From: Pantoea conspicua
GTDB lineage: Bacteria; Pseudomonadota; Gammaproteobacteria; Enterobacterales; Enterobacteriaceae
Assembly: GCF_002095315.1 (NCBI RefSeq)
Contig: NZ_MLFN01000029.1
Span: 1 to 47,784, forward strand
Direction: 5' to 3'
Length of the DNA: 47,784 nucleotides
In this document: positions 46,351 through 47,784 of the stretch, in pieces
Numbering within the stretch: position 1 is the stretch's first letter
How the letters are laid out: every line of letters starts with the position of its first letter
Program-made: the position numbers and the translations under genes
The notes under the pieces: generated by a model
What the model saw: the letters and a program-made list of their open reading frames with translations, nothing else
The model's database searches: none
What the model was told of the DNA's origin: nothing

Positions 46351-47595
46351 ATGTCGGATTTTAATTCCTCCTTTTCACGCAGACGATTTTTACAAGGAAG
46401 CGGTGCCTTACTGCTGCTAAGCGTTAGCCGGGTGGGTATGGCGGCGAAAAGCCACATCGTCGCGGTGCGTATCTGGCCATCCTCGACCTACTCGCGTATG
46501 ACGCTGGAATCGAATGTGGCGCTGAAGTACAGGCAGTTTGCACTGAGCAATCCCGAACGGCTGGTGATTGATATAGAAGGTCTGCATCTCAACCCGGTAC
46601 TGAAAGGCGTGGATAAACAGGTGAGGGTGGATGATCCCTTTATCAAAAATGCGCGTGTCGGCCAGTTCGACAGCAACACGGTGCGGGTGGTGCTGGAGCT
46701 AAAGCGCAGTGTCGCACCTAAGATCTTTAATCTGACGCCGGTTGCAGGAATTAATCACCGGCTGGTGGTGGATCTCTATCCCAACCAGAATCAGGTGGAG
46801 GACGATCCGCTGCTGGCGCTGCTGAAGGATTATAACCAGGGCGATCTGGAAAAAGGTGAAACGGTGCAGGCGCCGCTGCCGGGTAAAGCCGGGCGCGATC
46901 GTCCGATCATTATCATGATCGATCCTGGTCATGGCGGCGAAGATCCCGGTGCGCACGGCAAATATAAAACCCGAGAGAAAGATATTGTGCTGAAGATCGG
47001 TCGGCGGCTGAAAGCGTTGATCGATAAAGAAGCCAATATGAAAGCCTATATGACGCGCAATGAAGATGTATTTATTCCGCTGCGCGTCAGAGTTGCCAAA
47101 GCCCGTAAGCAGCGCGCCGATCTGTTCGTTTCGATTCATGCTGACGCGTTTACCAGCCGGGCGGCGCGCGGCTCTTCTGTCTTCGCCCTCTCGACCAGCG
47201 GTGCCACGTCGGCTGCAGCCCGCTTCCTCGCCCAGACCCAGAATGAATCTGACCTGATTGGCGGCGTCAGCAAGAGCGGCGATCGCTATCTCGACCACAC
47301 CATGTTCGATATGGTGCAGCGGCAGACCATCCACGACAGCCTGAAGTTTGGCAAAGAGGTGCTGCACCGCATGGGGCGCATCAACCATCTGCACAAACGC
47401 ACGGTGGATCAGGCCGGATTTGCGGTGCTGAAAGCGCCTGATATCCCGTCAATCCTGGTGGAGACGGCTTTTATCAGTAATGTCGAAGAGGAACGTAAGT
47501 TGCGCACCACGCGCTATCAGCATCAGGTAGCGGAGGCGATTCTGCAAGGCATCAGGGCGTATGTGGAGAGTGGGGCGGCGCTGGCGCATCGGTAA
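46351..47595 (+). CDS. amiC: N-acetylmuramoyl-L-alanine amidase AmiC
   Basis: AmiC cleaves septal peptidoglycan during daughter-cell separation, activated by NlpD. A Tat signal peptide ([16 protein letters not shown], residues 9-24) sends the folded enzyme to the periplasm. An AMIN domain (about 36-145) targets the septum. The zinc amidase domain has His194 (IDPGHGG), Glu209 (TREKD), His263 (SIHADA) and Glu371 (LVETAFI). At 414 residues it matches E. coli AmiC in length. It is divergent from argA. Confidence 0.97.
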   Translation: MSDFNSSFSRRRFLQGSGALLLLSVSRVGMAAKSHIVAVRIWPSSTYSRMTLESNVALKYRQFALSNPERLVIDIEGLHLNPVLKGVDKQVRVDDPFIKNARVGQFDSNTVRVVLELKRSVAPKIFNLTPVAGINHRLVVDLYPNQNQVEDDPLLALLKDYNQGDLEKGETVQAPLPGKAGRDRPIIIMIDPGHGGEDPGAHGKYKTREKDIVLKIGRRLKALIDKEANMKAYMTRNEDVFIPLRVRVAKARKQRADLFVSIHADAFTSRAARGSSVFALSTSGATSAAARFLAQTQNESDLIGGVSKSGDRYLDHTMFDMVQRQTIHDSLKFGKEVLHRMGRINHLHKRTVDQAGFAVLKAPDIPSILVETAFISNVEEERKLRTTRYQHQVAEAILQGIRAYVESGAALAHR

Positions 47596-47667
47596 ATTGC
47601 AGCGGGTAGCCTGTGCTATCCGTTCTGTACCGATTGCGGGGGAGAAGACGTTATGGAACGGCAGAAA

Positions 47668-47692
47668 CAAAAAAACACCCTTTCAGGTGTTT
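47668..47692 (-). terminator. Intrinsic terminator of the initiator tRNA transcript
   Basis: Read on the minus strand, a 7-bp stem AAACACC / GGTGTTT closes a six-base loop and runs into T5. It lies 8 bases past the tRNA 3' end, ending the tRNA transcript. Confidence 0.85.
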
Positions 47693-47699
47693 AAATGAT

Positions 47700-47776
<77 letters not shown>

Positions 47777-47784
47777 TCCGTATT

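Overview
The window looks like a chromosomal segment of a gamma-proteobacterium of the Enterobacterales, most likely Erwiniaceae (Pantoea/Erwinia type). This is inferred from G+C-rich coding DNA, proteins that follow Escherichia coli homologues nearly residue for residue, and conserved gene order (fldB-xerD-dsbC-recJ-prfB-lysS; mutH-rppH-ptsP-lgt-thyA-ppdAB-ygdB-ppdC-recC-ptrA-recB-recD-argA-amiC-initiator tRNA). No database search was possible, so species-level placement is a guess.

Region 1 (1-3820) is an accessory sugar-acid operon: the end of a DhaL-type kinase subunit, a triose-phosphate-isomerase paralogue, a xylose-isomerase-like TIM barrel, an NAD-binding PGDH_C-type dehydrogenase, then a SorC/DeoR-type regulator. 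The set fits D-apionate to 3-oxo-isoapionate to L-erythrulose to tetrose phosphates. Region 2 (3865-12666) is core: ygfZ, sdhE-cptA, fldB, xerD, dsbC, recJ, prfB with its programmed +1 frameshift, and lysS with a terminator. Region 3 (12747-17670) holds a cupin protein, a lipoprotein serine protease, a YdhP-like exporter and the divergent lysR/lysA pair.

Region 4 (17703-22639) is a beta-glucoside PTS locus: IIA on one strand, divergent from IIC, a family 1 phospho-glycosidase, IIB, a UxuR/ExuR-like GntR regulator and a GNAT acetyltransferase. The 179-bp divergent control region carries four operator-like palindromes close to the UxuR/ExuR motif, with a separate perfect dyad at its centre.

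Region 5 (22680-47776) is core again: tas, ygdR, ygdQ, mutH, rppH, ptsP, lgt, thyA, the minor pilin genes, recC, ptrA, recB, recD, argA, amiC and an initiator tRNA. The 675-bp mutH-rppH gap contains a cluster of DnaA boxes and is at the position of the E. coli replication-control site DARS2. Four genes here (tas, rppH, ppdA, recD) are broken by single-base deletions, mostly in short homopolymers, and a fifth (ppdC) lacks a normal start. This looks more like base-calling error than gene decay, although real mutation cannot be excluded.
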